From the NCBI RefSeq assembly GCF_022919135.1, contig NZ_CP095049.1, positions 2,112,501-2,176,500 of the forward strand: 64,000 nt of DNA. The letters run 5' to 3'. Source of the DNA: Hymenobacter cellulosivorans. GTDB lineage: Bacteria > Bacteroidota > Bacteroidia > Cytophagales > Hymenobacteraceae. The first letter of the stretch is position 1; each line of letters opens with the position of its first letter. The notes beneath the pieces are model-generated. The model saw nothing but the letters and a program-made list of their open reading frames with translations, was not told where the DNA came from and did no database searches. The translations under genes and the position numbers were made by a program. This document shows positions 60,540-64,000 of the stretch, one piece after another.

Positions 60540-62363
60540 ATGAAACGCATATTTCGCTCCACCATGGCTGCCCTGGGTATTGTTTGCCTGTCGGGCTTAA
60601 TGACCGCCTGCAAAGATTTCCTGGAAGTAGAGCCTACTGCAATTGATACGTCTGAGGCCGTTTTCAGCACCGTCAGCGGGGCCTACAGCGCCGTAATCGG
60701 GGCCTACGCGCCCATGGCCGGCGACGCGGCCTACGGCAACCGCATCAGCTGCTATTTCCCTTACGATTCGGAGGACTTCCTGAACGTGCCCACCGGCGAC
60801 GACGCCGGTGAAGGCCGCCGTGGTATTGCCCGCTACAACTCGAACGTAACCAACGCCGACGTGCGCAACGCCTGGAACGCGTTGTACAAAGGCATTGAGC
60901 GCGCCAACATCTGCATCAAGTACATCCCGACGATGACGCAGTACAACGGCGGTGCCGACCAGAAGGTAATTCAGCGCCTGCACGGCGAGGCCCTCACGCT
61001 GCGCGCCCAGTACTACTTCGAGCTGATCCGCAACTGGGGCGACGTACCGGCACCTTATGAGCCCACCGTGACTGGCCAGGACTTTAACATTCCGCGCACC
61101 GACCGCAACGAAATCCTGGACAAGATGCTGGCCGACCTGGAGCTGGCAGCTACGCTGGTGCCCTGGCGCTCGGAAGTAGCCGCTGATGAGCGCATCACTA
61201 AAGGTGCTGTGAAGGCCCTGCGTGCTCGTCTGGCCCTATACCGTGCCGGGTATTACACCAGCTCGAAGACTGGCACTGCCGAGCGTGCCTCCGACTATAA
61301 GCAGTTCTACGACATCGTGCGTAAGGAATGCGCCGAGCTGATGGCCAAGCGCGGGGAGCACGACATGAACTCTAGCTTCGAGCAAACCTTCCGTAGCATC
61401 TGCGAGTTGAGCCGCCAAGCAGACATTAAGCACGAAATAATGTTTGAAGTGGCTATGGGTGGTACCGTCAACGGCGCTACGACTGACAGCAAGCTGGGCT
61501 ACTACAATGGCCCGCGTATCAGGGAAGCTTCAACTAACCTGGGTTTGACTAGCGGGGCTATCGTACTGCAGCCTACCTACTTCTACGCCTTCGACTCGAC
61601 CGACACACGGCGCGACGTGACCATTGCGCCATACGAGATACGGAATGTTAACTCCTCTCCGGCCAAGATTCCGACCAACATGATTACGGCCTACGACGGC
61701 AAGTTCCGGCGGGAGTGGAGCACCAACCCCACCATCCGGAGCGGCTCGGCCCAGGCTCTGGGTTATAACTGGCCCCTGATCCGCTTCTCCGACGTGCTGC
61801 TGATGTTTGCCGAAGCTGAAAACGAAGCGACCGGCGCACCCACGGCGGCTGCCCGCGCGGCCCTGAAAGAAGTGCGCGACCGGGGCTACCGGCCCGGCAC
61901 AGCTCCCGCGGTTCCGATGGGCTACGCCGAGTTTCAAGCGGCCATCATGAAGGAGCGTCACCTGGAGTTTGGCGGGGAAGGTATGCGCAAGTATGACCTG
62001 ATTCGCTGGAACAAGCTGGGTAGCACTTTCCAGGAGATTAAAACCACGCTGCGCGGCTGGATTGCCGACCAGACCGGGGGTGGGCAGTACGCCAACATTC
62101 CCCTGAACATCTTCTACAACCTGCGCCCAGCCAGTGGTACTCCGCCAATCAGCCCTTATGTGCTGGCCCGCTCGCTCTACCGGCCTTCGCCCGCCCTGGA
62201 AACGCCACCGGCCAACACCACAGCCGTGGCTTGGCGCCGCAGCGTGACCGAGGCCCGCATCGCCGACATTGCCTCCGGTTATCAGCCAGCCCGGCAGCTG
62301 CTCCCTATCCCGGCCGAGGCGCGCAACACCAACAACCAGCTCACGCAGAACGTCAGCTATTAA
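60540..62363 (+). CDS. SusD/RagB-family glycan-binding lipoprotein
   Basis: Surface partner of the second SusC; 607 residues with lipobox LMTAC (Cys24) followed by KDFLEVEPT. TPR-like helical blocks typical of the family are LHGEALTLRAQYYFELIRNWGDVP (about 145-170), LIRFSDVLLMFAEAENEAT and MKERHLEFGGEGMRKYDLIRWNKL. It starts 19 bp after SusC. A hairpin follows the gene, then uxaB, so co-transcription with the catabolic gene is possible. Confidence 0.95.
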   Translation: MKRIFRSTMAALGIVCLSGLMTACKDFLEVEPTAIDTSEAVFSTVSGAYSAVIGAYAPMAGDAAYGNRISCYFPYDSEDFLNVPTGDDAGEGRRGIARYNSNVTNADVRNAWNALYKGIERANICIKYIPTMTQYNGGADQKVIQRLHGEALTLRAQYYFELIRNWGDVPAPYEPTVTGQDFNIPRTDRNEILDKMLADLELAATLVPWRSEVAADERITKGAVKALRARLALYRAGYYTSSKTGTAERASDYKQFYDIVRKECAELMAKRGEHDMNSSFEQTFRSICELSRQADIKHEIMFEVAMGGTVNGATTDSKLGYYNGPRIREASTNLGLTSGAIVLQPTYFYAFDSTDTRRDVTIAPYEIRNVNSSPAKIPTNMITAYDGKFRREWSTNPTIRSGSAQALGYNWPLIRFSDVLLMFAEAENEATGAPTAAARAALKEVRDRGYRPGTAPAVPMGYAEFQAAIMKERHLEFGGEGMRKYDLIRWNKLGSTFQEIKTTLRGWIADQTGGGQYANIPLNIFYNLRPASGTPPISPYVLARSLYRPSPALETPPANTTAVAWRRSVTEARIADIASGYQPARQLLPIPAEARNTNNQLTQNVSY

Positions 62364-62399
62364 CCATGACCGGCCTGAACGCGGAAAGCTAATGCCCGG

Positions 62400-62429
62400 G
62401 CCACGGTCTTCTTGCGAGAAGGCCGTGGC
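62400..62429 (+). terminator. Hairpin between SusD and uxaB
   Basis: A 13-bp stem with one G.U pair (62400-62412 with 62417-62429) and a 4-base loop, followed by TTGTGGTTTTA. It may end the SusCD message or lower uxaB expression. Confidence 0.7.
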
Positions 62430-62503
62430 TTGTGGTTTTAGCCGCCCAGTTTTGGCCGGCCAAGCGTGCATTTCTCTCCCGATGACGACCAGCCGCTGAT
62501 CCG

Positions 62504-64000
62504 ATGACCTACCTCTCCCCAACAATTACCCGGCAGCCCACTGCGGCCGTCGCCATGCCCGCCGCTGAGCTGCTGACCCTGCCCGAAAAAGTGCTGCAGT
62601 TCGGCACTGGCGTGCTGCTGCGCGGCCTGCCCGATTACCTGATTGATAAAGCCAACCGCCAGGGCGTTTTCAACGGTCGTATCGTGGTGGTCAAATCCAC
62701 CGACGGCGGCGATATCAACGCCTTTACCCGCCAAAGCGGCCTCTACACCCTGGGCATACGGGGCATCGAGGATGGGCAGCAAGTCGAGAAAAACGTAGTC
62801 TGCTCGGCCATCAGCCGCGTTTTGTCGGCCAAAAGCCAGTGGGCCGAGGTGCTGGAGTTTGCCAAGAGCCCTGAGTTGCAGGTGGTGATTTCCAACACGA
62901 CCGAGGTCGGCATTCAGCTCATGGCAGACGACGTGCGGCAAATGCCACCCGTGTCGTTTCCGGGCAAGCTGCTGGCCGTGCTTTACACCCGCTGGCAAGC
63001 CTTCGGCGGCGACAAAAGCAAGGGCCTGGTGATGGTGCCCACCGAGCTGATTTCTGACAATGGCAGCAAGCTCGAAGCCATTCTGCTGGAGCTGGCCCAC
63101 CGCAATGAGTTGGAAGCCGAGTTTATCGACTGGCTCGAAACGGCCAACACCTGCTGTAATTCGCTCGTGGACCGTATCGTGCCGGGCCGGCCCGACGCAG
63201 CCATGCAGGCGGCCTTGGAAGCCGAGCTGGGCTACTCCGACGACCTGCTCACGATGTCGGAAGTTTACCGGCTCTGGGCCATTGAGGGCGACGAAAACGT
63301 GCGTCAGGTGCTTTCCTTCGGGCAAGTCGATAAAGGCGTGGTTATTCAGCCCGACATCAACCTATTTCGGGAGCTTAAGCTGCGTTTGCTCAATGGCACG
63401 CACACGCTGAGCTGCGGCCTGGCTTTCCTGAGCGGCTTCGACACGGTGCGCGGGGCCATGGAAGACGAGGTGCTGAGCGGCCTTATCAGTCATCTAATGC
63501 AGGACGACTTACGGGCTGGTATCCCGTATCCGGTAGCCGAGGACGTGTCGCGCGAGTTTGGCCGGCAAGTGCTGGACCGGTTCCGCAACCCTTACATCGA
63601 GCACCGCTGGCTGGGCATTACCCTGAACTACTCGGCCAAGCTGCAGATGCGGGCCGTGGCCACGCTGGCCTGCTACGCCGAGCGGACAAGGCAAACCCCG
63701 CGCTACGCGGCCCTGGGCTTTGCCGCCTACCTGCTCTTTATGCGCGGCACCCGCCAGCAGGACCACACCTGGTACGGGGAGCTGAACGGCCAGGAATACC
63801 CGATTCAGGACGAAAAAGCCGGTTACTTTGCCGACCTCTGGCAGCGCCTGACGCCCACCGAGCTGGTAGGCACAGTACTGCGTAACCAGAGCCTGTGGCA
63901 GCAGGATTTGACCCAATTGCCGGGCTTTGCCGCCCAGATAACCGGCTGCCTACAACAGATGGTGGAGCAGGGTGTGTACGCCACGGTGGCCAGTCAGCTC
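62504..64000 (+). CDS. uxaB: Tagaturonate reductase (altronate oxidoreductase), 3' partial
   Basis: NAD-dependent reductase of galacturonate catabolism, tagaturonate to altronate, in the cytoplasm. The frame opens at ATG 62504 and stays open for 499 codons to the window edge, so the end is not seen. Mannitol-dehydrogenase-family marks are VLQFGTGVLLRGLPDYLIDKA (about 29-49) with the dinucleotide motif, VVVKSTDGGDINAF, ISNTTEVGIQL, and the catalytic-type Lys region KGLVMVPTELISDNGS. The NTCCNSLVDRIVPG segment is also conserved in this family. Its place after a pectin SusC/SusD operon connects galacturonate release by PL1 with catabolism. Confidence 0.93.
   Translation, partial: MTYLSPTITRQPTAAVAMPAAELLTLPEKVLQFGTGVLLRGLPDYLIDKANRQGVFNGRIVVVKSTDGGDINAFTRQSGLYTLGIRGIEDGQQVEKNVVCSAISRVLSAKSQWAEVLEFAKSPELQVVISNTTEVGIQLMADDVRQMPPVSFPGKLLAVLYTRWQAFGGDKSKGLVMVPTELISDNGSKLEAILLELAHRNELEAEFIDWLETANTCCNSLVDRIVPGRPDAAMQAALEAELGYSDDLLTMSEVYRLWAIEGDENVRQVLSFGQVDKGVVIQPDINLFRELKLRLLNGTHTLSCGLAFLSGFDTVRGAMEDEVLSGLISHLMQDDLRAGIPYPVAEDVSREFGRQVLDRFRNPYIEHRWLGITLNYSAKLQMRAVATLACYAERTRQTPRYAALGFAAYLLFMRGTRQQDHTWYGELNGQEYPIQDEKAGYFADLWQRLTPTELVGTVLRNQSLWQQDLTQLPGFAAQITGCLQQMVEQGVYATVASQL

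Noticed and set aside
1..64000. CRISPR arrays, rRNA genes, complete insertion sequences
   Set aside because: No regularly spaced repeats, rRNA-like stretches or transposase genes were seen on either strand.

Overview
The window looks like a chromosomal segment of a GC-rich Bacteroidota of the Cytophagales, most like Hymenobacter. The evidence is paired SusC/SusD genes, Bacteroidota-type -7 boxes (TAnnTTTG), few Shine-Dalgarno sequences, three secreted enzymes with C-terminal type IX secretion (T9SS) sorting domains, a SOTCase/AOTCase-type transcarbamylase, and a short dispersed repeat (GTCATGCTGAGCTTGYCGAAGCAT). The genus assignment is inference.

Layout. (1) 1-9335: end of a polysaccharide utilisation locus with a 5'-truncated SusC, a SusD, a carbohydrate acetylesterase and a GH3 beta-xylosidase/glucosidase with an inserted PA14 domain. 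(2) 9416-10973, minus: an SDR oxidoreductase and a Crp/Fnr-type regulator. (3) 11238-23390: pentose/xylan block with a 30-bp palindromic operator, xylB, xylA, a transaldolase-phosphoglucose isomerase fusion, GH51, GH10 and GH115. Together these cut arabinoxylan and glucuronoxylan and send xylose through xylulose-5-phosphate into the pentose phosphate pathway. (4) 23513-31627, minus: a DUF1349 protein, a sugar acetyltransferase, a disordered protein, a hot-dog thioesterase, and a nucleotide-sugar operon. In that operon a GHMP kinase/UDP-sugar pyrophosphorylase fusion appears split by a one-base frameshift. A lone Imm50-like gene follows, flanked by repeats. (5) 31701-47314: arginine and carbamoyl-phosphate genes. 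argB-argE and argH are on the minus strand; a GNAT gene, argG, argC, argD, carA, carB and an argF'-type transcarbamylase are on the plus strand. Two AT-rich unrecognised genes sit between carA, carB and argF'. (6) 47371-64000: a DUF2236 protein, a GH11 xylanase with CBM60-like module, PL1 pectate lyase, CE8 pectinesterase, GH43, a second SusC/SusD pair and the start of uxaB (tagaturonate reductase).

How it works together. Secreted T9SS enzymes (GH11, PL1, CE8) and surface or periplasmic enzymes (GH3, GH10, GH43, GH51, GH115, esterase) would break down xylan and pectin. SusC/SusD pairs import oligomers; xylA/xylB, tal-pgi and uxaB catabolise the sugars. A doubled AACGTT operator occurs in the same orientation before PL1, CE8 and the second SusC, which points to one LacI-type pectin regulon.

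The points most worth a second look are the split kinase/pyrophosphorylase with a degenerate ATP loop, the Gln at the substrate-deciding position of the ArgF'-type enzyme, the Cys-motif GNAT at the head of the arginine operon, the repeated operator, and three long hairpin-rich leaders (before tal-pgi, before the GNAT gene, before carA).
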